Below, piece by piece: positions 1 to 10,124 of a DNA stretch of 64,000 bases. The position numbers were made by a program, and so were the translations under genes. This stretch comes from Aneurinibacillus thermoaerophilus (GTDB taxonomy: Bacteria > Bacillota > Bacilli > Aneurinibacillales > Aneurinibacillaceae). The first letter of the stretch is position 1, and each line of letters starts with the position of its first letter. The DNA lies in the NCBI RefSeq assembly GCF_900099925.1, contig NZ_FNDE01000013.1:1-64000 (forward strand), given 5' to 3'. Under the pieces are notes generated by a model, which saw nothing but the letters and a program-made list of their open reading frames with translations, was not told the DNA's origin and did no database searches.

Positions 1-1040
1 TGTATGCGTTCTCTAAATATATTTTCTGTATTCTTTTTAGAAAAAAACTCTAAACGTTTCTTTTGATTTATAATCATTCTTTCTTTAATCTTAGGTGTGC
101 TTAATACGATATGCATTAACTCTGCAATCTCTTTATATTGCTTTTCTAATACAAGAATCCCGCCATTCCCTAATGTTTCACCTATTGCACTACTCTTGTA
201 GGCTATAATAGGAATTTCAAAATGCATCGCTTCAACTAACGGCACGCAAAACCCTTCATGCTCACTCATACATAAAAAAAGATCCGCGTTTGTATAATAA
301 GCCAATATCTCTTCAAACGAAATATGTCCTGTTATATACACATCTTCTAACTGCAACTCTTTAACAAGCTCCATAAGCTCATTATAGTACCTCTCCATCC
401 CACTATAAGAACCTACCAAAAACAAGCGAGAATCTTCATTAATATATTTTTTATAATAATAAAACACTTTGATAATATCTTCTTGTTTTTTATTAGGGGC
501 TATACGACCAACAAATAAAATATTAGTTATATGCTTTTCTGCTTTGAATTTTTCCATCAGCTTTTGACTTGGATTTCTTTTATAATCTTCGAAGTTTATA
601 ATAATTGGTGTTACATGTGTATTTTTATAGCCCAATTCCTCTAACTCTAATCGATTATATTCAGAATCAGCCCAAGCATAATCAATATATGGTACTAAAA
701 ACTTTAATTGTCTTCTACCTTCTATACAAAGCTCCTGAATTTCTTTATAATCTCTAAAAAAAACATCAGGAGTGATATTATGATAAATAAGAATTTTTTT
801 TCCCTTAAAATTAGGCAGTTTATATGCAAATGGATAACCAATCGCCATATGATAAATCAAAGAACAATCCTTTGGGCAACTACTTATAGGCAAAGCAACC
901 TCTTGCATTGCAGGATGAATTGATTCGGCATAAATCTTGGAATCAAAACCCATTTCATTTAACAAATTCATTATATTTAAGACGCTATTACTAACCGCAT
1001 CTCCGGGACTGATAGAAGGTAATAGTTGATTAATTATCAA
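1..1040 (-). CDS. Glycosyltransferase family 4, C-terminus cut by window edge
   Basis: A retaining GT-B sugar transferase, probably adding a residue to the cell-surface glycan made by the adjacent gmd/rmd/ABC-exporter genes. About 346 codons are visible, and the frame is open to position 1. The C-terminal half shows VGRIAPNKKQ, a GHISFEEI segment and the EX7E nucleotide-sugar motif in SEHEGFCVPLVEAM, typical of GT4. No ATG lies near the 5' end. The best start is TTG at 1040, preceded by a GGAAGG ribosome site that overlaps the end of the upstream methyltransferase gene. The DNA is AT-rich like the rest of 1-6780. Donor and acceptor cannot be told from sequence. The family call is firm; the start is moderately sure. 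Confidence 0.85.
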   Translation of the reverse strand, partial: MIINQLLPSISPGDAVSNSVLNIMNLLNEMGFDSKIYAESIHPAMQEVALPISSCPKDCSLIYHMAIGYPFAYKLPNFKGKKILIYHNITPDVFFRDYKEIQELCIEGRRQLKFLVPYIDYAWADSEYNRLELEELGYKNTHVTPIIINFEDYKRNPSQKLMEKFKAEKHITNILFVGRIAPNKKQEDIIKVFYYYKKYINEDSRLFLVGSYSGMERYYNELMELVKELQLEDVYITGHISFEEILAYYTNADLFLCMSEHEGFCVPLVEAMHFEIPIIAYKSSAIGETLGNGGILVLEKQYKEIAELMHIVLSTPKIKERMIINQKKRLEFFSKKNTENIFRERI

Positions 1041-1047
1041 TGAATAT

Positions 1048-2451
1048 TTACTTCCTTCCTACAACATAATAATCTTGATTACCAAAAATTATCTCATTCC
1101 AGACTTGCAAAACCTGATTAAATTTATCTAGTGAATTTGACTTAACACCCTCTAATTCCAAGTATGGAAGTTGTGTACTTTCATGATTTGGAGAAAAATA
1201 ATGTATCTCAACATCAAAGAAACCTGCTGATTCTAAAACAAACTTTGAGGTATATGGATGAACTGGCTTTACATGGGTAGGATCCATATAAAAGCTCTGT
1301 GCAAAAATTGATAGACTACGTGGATTTGGTGTCTCCGCAATAAAGTAGCCCATTGGTTTTAACTTCCTATAAGAGATATTTACAAGTGAGATAAATTGTT
1401 CGGTTGTTAAATGTTCAATAACTTGTCCTAAGAAAATACCATCTACCGAACGATCAGGAACAGAATTTAAATAGGAAAACAAATCACTTTTAACTATCGG
1501 AAAACCACGATCCTTGCAATATGCTACCATGTCTTCATCTATATCTACACAAGTAACTTTTATTCCCTTAGAAAGCAAAAGTTCTGTGAATTCTCCACGC
1601 CCACATCCAAGGTCTAAAACATACTGTCCCTCAGAAAAATACTTTAGATACTTCTTTTGTCTATTTATAATCTCTTCTCGAGAACCTCTGTAATATTCTT
1701 CAAATAAATAGTAGTCAAATTCTGTGTCCGTTTCCTTAATTTTTTCTTCTAAAGAAACTACGTCTATATTCTCATTTGAAGTTAAAACTTTACTTTCTTT
1801 ATTTTTCAACATTCTCTCAATCCGACGCAATCTCTCTGTTTGTACTCTTATTGTATGATAAATAGGTTGTATAGTGTTTTTCTGTTCTTCATCAAAAAGT
1901 TTTAGTCTCTGTTTCAGCTTTTGTTCTAACTTTTGTTCTAGCTTTTGTTCTAACTTTTGTTCTAGCTTTTGTTCTAACTTTTGTTCTAGCTTTTGTTCTA
2001 GCTTTTGTTCTAGCTTTTGTTCTAACTTTTGTTCTAGCTTTTGTTCTAACTTTTGTTCTAGCTTTTGTTCTAGACTTTCATTATAATCTGTTATTTGCTT
2101 AACTTGTTCAATAAGAGGATTAAGAGTACGAACAACATTTGCATTGAAATTTATTTGCTTTTTTACACCCGGATTCACATACCAGTGAATTAGCTTACGA
2201 ATTAACCTCTTACAAAATACGATTAACCGACCAATAACTTTACGGTTCGATTTGATAGGATAATCTAATGAATAATCCCAGGTTTTTTGTAATAAATGTT
2301 GCTCTATTTCTAACTCGGTTAGATAATTTTGACCGTTAACTACTACTTTTTCCGGGATTTCTCGTACATCTCCTCTTGCCAAAACGTTCTCTTTAATTTG
2401 TCTCATTATGTCTTTTACATCAATTTCAGCATCATCAAATTCGATTTTCAT
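1048..2451 (-). CDS. SAM-dependent methyltransferase with 13x EQKL helical repeat
   Basis: 467 aa. Residues 1-127 have no recognised fold but contain a basic, hydrophobic patch (about 70-95) that could touch membrane. Residues 128-179 are thirteen perfect EQKL repeats, followed by a further charged helix to about 220. Residues 245-430 are a class I methyltransferase with the SAM loop VLDLGCGRGEF (278-288) and acidic residues VDID at the end of beta-2. The start codon overlaps the stop of the ABC ATPase gene (TAATG), so the two are translationally coupled. By analogy with WbdD-type capping enzymes, it may methylate the growing end of the exported glycan while the helix sets a distance. That role is inference; the methyltransferase fold is clear. 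Confidence 0.85.
   Translation of the reverse strand: MKIEFDDAEIDVKDIMRQIKENVLARGDVREIPEKVVVNGQNYLTELEIEQHLLQKTWDYSLDYPIKSNRKVIGRLIVFCKRLIRKLIHWYVNPGVKKQINFNANVVRTLNPLIEQVKQITDYNESLEQKLEQKLEQKLEQKLEQKLEQKLEQKLEQKLEQKLEQKLEQKLEQKLEQKLKQRLKLFDEEQKNTIQPIYHTIRVQTERLRRIERMLKNKESKVLTSNENIDVVSLEEKIKETDTEFDYYLFEEYYRGSREEIINRQKKYLKYFSEGQYVLDLGCGRGEFTELLLSKGIKVTCVDIDEDMVAYCKDRGFPIVKSDLFSYLNSVPDRSVDGIFLGQVIEHLTTEQFISLVNISYRKLKPMGYFIAETPNPRSLSIFAQSFYMDPTHVKPVHPYTSKFVLESAGFFDVEIHYFSPNHESTQLPYLELEGVKSNSLDKFNQVLQVWNEIIFGNQDYYVVGRK
1915..2070 (-). repeat. 12-bp in-frame tandem repeat, 13 units
   Basis: Thirteen contiguous 12-bp units read GAACAAAAG followed by TTA or CTA on the coding strand. They differ only at that one synonymous T/C position and each encodes Glu-Gln-Lys-Leu. 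Near-identity at DNA level means that replication slippage would add or remove whole four-residue units without a frameshift. Confidence 0.95.
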
Positions 2452-3677
2452 TAAACCATTACTCCTTTACTAAACTCTACTGTAGCTTTTAAATAACACA
2501 CACCTACAAACGGAGCCTCGTCACCCGGAACAACCTGTAATAAAGCAGCATGATCCCACCATTCGTAGTTCTTCGCTGTATGTGTATGCCCCTCGTGTGC
2601 TGCTACAGTTAAACTATAATTTCCTATACCAAAATTAGCAGGAATTTTAAATATAACAGAAAATTTTTCACCGATTTGTAAACTTTCTATATTCTTTTTT
2701 AAGTAGTAAGTATTCGTCCCGAACACTTCGTTCCCTAACCTATCTTTAAACATAAATCCAACAGTTGGACAATCAATTTTTTTCATACATTTCAAATCAA
2801 TTTTTATCTCTATTTCTTCCCCTACTTGGACAGCATTCACCTTACGATTGCCAGAAAACAACTCAACTTTTTCAATTTTAATATCACCGTTACCAGATCT
2901 AGTATCTACTTTTCCATCTTTACCTATGCTCTGCTTAATATTATAATCTGCTTCACGCTTGGCAATAATTGCATTATAATAATCCAGTACCTCTTCAGGT
3001 GTCCCTTCTTTAATCATTATCCCCTGATCTAAAAGAATTGCTCGATCGCAAAGATTTTTGACGGCACCAGGATCATGTGAAACAAATAAAATTGTCGTTC
3101 CCTCACTACGAAACTTTTTTATTCTATCAAAGCATTTATGTTGAAAATAGGCATCTCCTACAGATAAAGCCTCATCAACAATTAAAACATCTGGTCTTAT
3201 AGCGGTCGCTACCGAAAAAGCTAAACGAACAGCCATACCGCTTGAATATGTTCTCAACGGCTGATGAATATAATCTCCAATTTCAGCAAATCTTTCAATT
3301 TCAGGAAGCAATCTTGTAATCTCTTCATTTGATAAACCCATTAATTGTCCAGACATATATACATTTTGTATGCCTGTAAAATCAGGATGAAAGCCCATGC
3401 CTAACTCAAGTAAAGCTGCCACCCTTCCATTAACTTTAAATTCTCCTTCCGAAGGCTGTGTTGTACCTGTTAAAATCTTTAACAATGTACTTTTCCCAGC
3501 ACCATTATGTCCTATAATGCCAACGGATTCCCCTTCTAAAACATTAAAAGATAACCCCTTTAAAACAAATTTTTCCTCATGTTTTTTACGACCAGTTATC
3601 CACTCAAACAGTCTATGCCATTTTCTAGCATATTTTTTATACTTTTTCCCTAGGTTCTTAACCTCAATTCTAGACAT
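2451..3677 (-). CDS. wzt: ABC transporter ATPase with Wzt-type C-terminal domain
   Basis: 408 aa. This is the nucleotide-binding subunit of a polysaccharide/teichoic-acid-type ABC exporter. Residues 1-245 are the ATPase: Walker A GHNGAGKST at 56-64, signature YSSGMAVRLAFS and Walker B VLIVDEAL. Residues about 260-405 form the extra beta-sandwich seen in Wzt proteins that recognise the terminal modification of a finished glycan before export. It overlaps the permease gene upstream by one base and the methyltransferase gene downstream. A Wzt C-domain next to a methyltransferase fits recognition of a methyl-capped chain. Family is secure; the cargo, probably a D-rhamnose polymer, is inferred from gmd and rmd. 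Confidence 0.9.
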   Translation of the reverse strand: MSRIEVKNLGKKYKKYARKWHRLFEWITGRKKHEEKFVLKGLSFNVLEGESVGIIGHNGAGKSTLLKILTGTTQPSEGEFKVNGRVAALLELGMGFHPDFTGIQNVYMSGQLMGLSNEEITRLLPEIERFAEIGDYIHQPLRTYSSGMAVRLAFSVATAIRPDVLIVDEALSVGDAYFQHKCFDRIKKFRSEGTTILFVSHDPGAVKNLCDRAILLDQGIMIKEGTPEEVLDYYNAIIAKREADYNIKQSIGKDGKVDTRSGNGDIKIEKVELFSGNRKVNAVQVGEEIEIKIDLKCMKKIDCPTVGFMFKDRLGNEVFGTNTYYLKKNIESLQIGEKFSVIFKIPANFGIGNYSLTVAAHEGHTHTAKNYEWWDHAALLQVVPGDEAPFVGVCYLKATVEFSKGVMV

Positions 3678-4465
3678 TAAATCTCGTCCACCATTTCTTT
3701 TTCCAGCTTTTTAAAAGTCACATACCCTAATAACATCATAATTAAAGCACCTAAAAACGGAATGAATAGCTCATTCCATTGTGGCCATTTTTGATAAACA
3801 AAAATAGTTTGAAATGACTTAACTATTGGATACATAATATTTAATTCAAAAATAGATTTAAATTTCTCAGGAACAGCTTTGATAGGATAGACAATAGGCG
3901 TTAACCAGAACCAGAATTGCAAAAACACGCCAAACGCATGCCCTATATCTCTAAAGAATACATTTATTGTTCCAAGGAACATCCCTATTCCTACAGCAAA
4001 CATTTGCTGCAATAACAAAAGAGGAAAAACACCAAGAAAATACCAACCTGGGAACTGGCCTGTTATTAACAAAAACACAATAAACAAACCAAAAATAATA
4101 CTGAAGTTAATCGTCGAAGATATCACCACATAAATAGGTAATGAAGTTCGCGGAAAGCTCACTTTCTTCAATAAGTTCCCCTGTTCTAAAAATACATTTT
4201 GAAAACGTTGTAATGTTTCAATAAAATAATTCCATGGCAGTAGTCCTGCACACATATAAATACTATACGCCAATGAGTTATCAATCTCAGGGAGTTTAGC
4301 TCTCATTACTTGAGAAAAAATGATTGTATATACTACAATGATTGCTAAAGGATTAAGAATAGCCCACAGTGAACCCAGTATTGAATTAAGATACCTAGAT
4401 TGAAAATCGCGAGCTGCTAACCCCCAAATAAATCCTCTGTATCTCCAAATTGCCTTTAAAATAAT
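3677..4465 (-). CDS. wzm: ABC transporter permease (Wzm-type), apparent ATT start
   Basis: Membrane subunit of the glycan exporter, ABC-2 fold with about six hydrophobic segments. The first in-frame ATG, at 4306, would give only 209 aa and drop the first membrane helix. Upstream, the same frame encodes well-conserved Wzm N-terminal sequence (WRYRGFIWGLAARDFQSRYL, then SLWAILNPLAIIVV) back to an in-frame TAA at 4468-4466. Between that stop and the conserved sequence there is no ATG, GTG or TTG. Two ATT codons (4465 and 4462) lie just after a strong GAGAGGTG ribosome site. The real product is therefore about 260 aa, normal for the family, and probably begins at ATT unless the sequence holds an error. 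Stop overlaps the ATPase start. Confidence 0.8.
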   Translation of the reverse strand: MILKAIWRYRGFIWGLAARDFQSRYLNSILGSLWAILNPLAIIVVYTIIFSQVMRAKLPEIDNSLAYSIYMCAGLLPWNYFIETLQRFQNVFLEQGNLLKKVSFPRTSLPIYVVISSTINFSIIFGLFIVFLLITGQFPGWYFLGVFPLLLLQQMFAVGIGMFLGTINVFFRDIGHAFGVFLQFWFWLTPIVYPIKAVPEKFKSIFELNIMYPIVKSFQTIFVYQKWPQWNELFIPFLGALIMMLLGYVTFKKLEKEMVDEI

Positions 4466-4477
4466 TTAGCACCTCTC

Positions 4478-7012
<2,535 letters not shown>

Positions 7013-7055
7013 TCCGGAACATCCTGCAAAAATCAGCAGGAAAGTAAATCATTTC

Positions 7056-7074
7056 CGAGTAATAATTTTACTCG
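7056..7074. promoter_or_regulatory. Perfect dyad CGAGTAA-N5-TTACTCG, likely operator
   Basis: A seven-base perfect inverted repeat with a five-base centre. It covers the -10 hexamer of the promoter for the winged-helix regulator and ends 44 bases before its start codon. A dimeric winged-helix protein bound here would block transcription, so autorepression is the simplest reading. Confidence 0.6.
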
Positions 7075-7093
7075 TCATTTTATTAGACGTCAA
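7065..7093 (-). promoter_or_regulatory. Sigma-A promoter for regulator/gmd module
   Basis: On the minus strand TTGACG is followed after 17 bases by TAAAAT. This is a near-consensus housekeeping promoter with optimal spacing, about 50 bases upstream of the GTG start at 7012. The region 7013-7223 otherwise holds only this promoter, the dyad and the terminator of the SLH gene. Confidence 0.7.
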
Positions 7094-7186
7094 CCGCAGC
7101 GGTTTGTTGCGGTCAAAAAATTTTTTCGCTTTGTTTATTTGAACTGTATGCCCTGAATAAACGCGCATTTCACATCGAATCATAGA

Positions 7187-7217
7187 AAAGACTCGCGGAT
7201 GAAAGCCGCGAGTCTTT
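7187..7217 (-). terminator. Intrinsic terminator of the large SLH gene
   Basis: A perfect 12-bp stem (AAAGACTCGCGG with its complement) and a seven-base loop, followed on the minus strand by TTTTCTAT. It begins seven bases after the stop of the gene at 7224 and separates it from the regulator/gmd module. Confidence 0.9.
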
Positions 7218-7223
7218 CTTCAT

Positions 7224-9875
7224 TTAATTTACCTTCTCTATTTCGTACACTTCATTATTCAGCAGGTAAATCGCTACGTTGTCACCTTTACGCAGACCGC
7301 GCAACAGCGATTGCAGGTTGACCTGACGGTTAAACAGGCTGTCCGGCAGGTAGTAGCTTTGCTTCGCGGTATAGATTCGGTCGCCCAGCGGATCAAGCGA
7401 ATTAAAGGTAGTCTCGACTTTCGTCAGTACAACGATACTTTTCGCGCCATTGGTTGCCTCTGCCACCTGTACACGATCACCCGGTTTCAAAACGTTGATA
7501 TTCGTATATTGGCGGTCGCCAATCTGAATCGTTGTTCCATATGCGGCAGTCACTTCGCTGGTCACGCCGTTTAAGTCACGCACCACAATCCGGCCCATTT
7601 CCGGAGACACAGATACAACTTGTCCATATACGTTCGGCACAATCGCAATTTCTTTGAGATCATCACCCAAATATGTGGCCCGTAGCACATCGCCCTTCTT
7701 CACATCAGACACTCTCGGGTACGGGATACCCGGAATGGAGAAGGTCACGCGGCTATCGATGATGACATCATGCGATCTTCCATTTTCATCCTGTACGGTG
7801 AGGCGATTCGAGTATGTGCCCCCATTTTCTGTAACACGGTAAACGAACGAGCGTTCCACTTCAATATCCGTAATCTTGTTTCCATTCATCTTCATCGCGA
7901 TCTTGTCGCCAATCCGCAGATCGCGCAGATCCTCACCGCGCACATCGTAAATCGTAATATCTACCTTCGGATCAACTACGTATACTTTCGTTTCGCCTGT
8001 TGCCAGCTTCACTGTCAACAACTTATCATCCGTATTTACGCGTACCACTTCGGCCCGGACGCGGTTATCGGCGTTAATATAGATAATTTTGTTGTCTTCG
8101 TTCAGCTGAATCGAAACGTTCATATCCTTATCCAGTGCATCCAGCTCTTTTTTCGATGAACCGTTAATCAAAATCTCCGCGTTGGAAACGACCTCGTACG
8201 CCTTGAGTTCACCGTTGGTGGTCTTCAGCGAAAGAATACGGTTCTTTTTATCCAGAGCAAAGATGCTGCCGGACAATAAGTCTTTATTGTTGTAGACGGT
8301 ACGATTCTTCACAGCCAGTGACGTAATCATATCCTTCTGTACTTTAAATTCCACTTTGTCGCCGACTTTCACGTCCGCCAGCGTAGGCGCAAGCGCACCG
8401 TTTAGCGTAATAATGGCGTTCTGTGCAACCGTATATGCCTGAATCTTTCCATCTTCACCTTGCAGAGTTACGAATCGATCCTTATCGCTGATCGCCTTAA
8501 CCGTTCCAACGTCTCCCCCATTTGTTTTGCCGGCTTCCGCTTCGACAACAACCTTGCTGACGATGCCGTTCGTCAGCTCCAGCTTAACCTCATCGCCCGG
8601 AAGTAAATCTTCGATGCTCGGGAACCGCTTGCCTTTGTATTCGACATACGTAATATCACTGTACTGGTACGTCTCCAGTTTTCCGCTGGACGCTTTAATC
8701 GTCAGCAATTTGTTTTGCTTGTCGACATCATAGACACTGCCTTGCAAGCTTTGTGCCTTGCTTAAGCCCGTACGGAACAATTCAGAAACCTGTCCATCCG
8801 TGTTCAATCTGAATTCTACCTCATCGCCGTTCACAAAATCGGAAAGCTTAAGCCTGTCCATTCCTGCTCCGATTACCGCATCCTTGGCGATCGTATAAGT
8901 TTGCAATTTTCCATCAGCCAGGCGCAATACAACCGTGTTGGCTTCTATAAACACTTTTTCCAGTACCGCTTTGTCATATTTCGACTTTTGTTTAAAGTTG
9001 ATGACTTCCACGTATCGAGCCTGTCCATTTTCACTAATAACGAGCAATTGACTGTCCGTTCCCAGATTAGCGGATGTTGTCTTTACATTTCCGTTATAAA
9101 ACTGGGTGTCGCTTGTAATGGTATAGCGGTACTGTTCCTTGCCTGACTCATCGGTCAGCGTTAACGTATTGCCGCTTACGCTTTGCAGATAACCGATGCG
9201 GGTGTTAGCCGATTCAATCTTAAGGAAACGTTCTCCCTTGCTGAGCATGGTGACCATTTCCGCGCGCGTTACGGCACGGTTCGGCTTGAAAGCCGTTCCT
9301 GCTCCTTCTTTGTATCCGGAGATTAAGTCATTCGCAACAGCTACATCTACATACCCCTTCGCCCAATCCGGAATGCTTGATCCGTCGGTAAACAAGGTGG
9401 AAGATGCTTTGCCTACTTCCGACTCCTTGTCAATCATGCGAACCATAAGCTGTGCGACCCAGGCGCGCGAAGCAGGCATATCTGGATAAAAGTTTTTCTC
9501 CGTTGGCTTAATCAGACCTTTGGAAATCGCCAGCGCAACGGAACCTTTTGCCCAGTCCGGCACACTGTACGGAATCGCCGTACTCTCGTATTTTTTCGCT
9601 TCTTCCGTAAGTCCCATATTTCGGACAACCATCGCCAGCGCCTGCAATTGCGTTACACTTTCGTCCGGTCTAAACGTTCCGTCGTTATATCCGGCCACCA
9701 CATCGCGAAGCCCCATCTTCAAAATATACTGGCTGGCCCAGTGATTGGCAGACACATCTTTAAACTGGCCGGATGCAGCATTCGACGCGGCATCAGCCAC
9801 AGCAGGTAGAAGTCCGTTTACGCTAAGCAGTCCGGCAAGCGTAAACGGAACGATAGTACGTGTAATACGCTTCAT
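7224..9875 (-). CDS. Large SLH-domain cell-surface protein
   Basis: 883 aa, exported: a basic N-terminus and hydrophobic stretch, with probable signal cleavage near residue 29. Three SLH domains follow (about 35-85, 95-150, 160-215; motifs FKDVSANHWA, VPDWAKGSVALAI, IPDWAKGYVDVAV) that should bind pyruvylated wall polymer. The rest, to residue 883, is about eight divergent modules of 65-75 residues. Each carries a pattern like GxVxxxDxxNxxLTLKxxxG followed by xxGDxVxxxLxxG, suggesting stacked small beta-domains. This architecture fits an S-layer or S-layer-associated protein and possible glycan acceptor. It is monocistronic between two strong terminators. The exact role is unknown. Confidence 0.85.
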   Translation of the reverse strand: MKRITRTIVPFTLAGLLSVNGLLPAVADAASNAASGQFKDVSANHWASQYILKMGLRDVVAGYNDGTFRPDESVTQLQALAMVVRNMGLTEEAKKYESTAIPYSVPDWAKGSVALAISKGLIKPTEKNFYPDMPASRAWVAQLMVRMIDKESEVGKASSTLFTDGSSIPDWAKGYVDVAVANDLISGYKEGAGTAFKPNRAVTRAEMVTMLSKGERFLKIESANTRIGYLQSVSGNTLTLTDESGKEQYRYTITSDTQFYNGNVKTTSANLGTDSQLLVISENGQARYVEVINFKQKSKYDKAVLEKVFIEANTVVLRLADGKLQTYTIAKDAVIGAGMDRLKLSDFVNGDEVEFRLNTDGQVSELFRTGLSKAQSLQGSVYDVDKQNKLLTIKASSGKLETYQYSDITYVEYKGKRFPSIEDLLPGDEVKLELTNGIVSKVVVEAEAGKTNGGDVGTVKAISDKDRFVTLQGEDGKIQAYTVAQNAIITLNGALAPTLADVKVGDKVEFKVQKDMITSLAVKNRTVYNNKDLLSGSIFALDKKNRILSLKTTNGELKAYEVVSNAEILINGSSKKELDALDKDMNVSIQLNEDNKIIYINADNRVRAEVVRVNTDDKLLTVKLATGETKVYVVDPKVDITIYDVRGEDLRDLRIGDKIAMKMNGNKITDIEVERSFVYRVTENGGTYSNRLTVQDENGRSHDVIIDSRVTFSIPGIPYPRVSDVKKGDVLRATYLGDDLKEIAIVPNVYGQVVSVSPEMGRIVVRDLNGVTSEVTAAYGTTIQIGDRQYTNINVLKPGDRVQVAEATNGAKSIVVLTKVETTFNSLDPLGDRIYTAKQSYYLPDSLFNRQVNLQSLLRGLRKGDNVAIYLLNNEVYEIEKVN

Positions 9876-10083
9876 GTCTCACGGTCACTCCTCTTTCTTG
9901 TTTTTGTATCATGTCATTCTCTACTATACTTAATTTTAAAAGATTTTGCAGGTAACGTATACTAGACGAAGATAATATTGTAAATGTTTCAAGAAAGCCC
10001 CGCGGTCTTTGCCCGCTTACCCTCATGTTTATATAGCAAAGGCAGAACGCTACGTTGCGAGTTTTTCAAGCGATATCATCAGA

Positions 10084-10117
10084 AAACAGTCCGGCTGATG
10101 GAGCAGCCGGACTGTTT
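10084..10117 (-). terminator. Intrinsic terminator of RCC1-repeat gene
   Basis: A 14-bp perfect stem (AAACAGTCCGGCTG with its complement), a six-base loop, then TTTTCT on the minus strand, eight bases past the stop at 10125. The rest of 9876-10083 holds the upstream region of the SLH gene; I see no convincing promoter hexamers there. Confidence 0.9.
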
Positions 10118-10124
10118 CGCACTG

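Noticed and set aside
1915-2070. Possible CRISPR array
   Set aside because: Units are 12 bp, contiguous and without spacers, and keep an open reading frame.
1874-2086. Plus-strand frame of repeated Cys/Ser/Phe units over the EQKL repeat
   Set aside because: It is the complement of the 12-bp tandem repeat in the methyltransferase gene; no ribosome site and no natural ends.
9880-9960. Promoter of the large SLH gene
   Set aside because: A TATAGT -10 is visible, but no -35 at proper spacing convinced me, so it is not listed.
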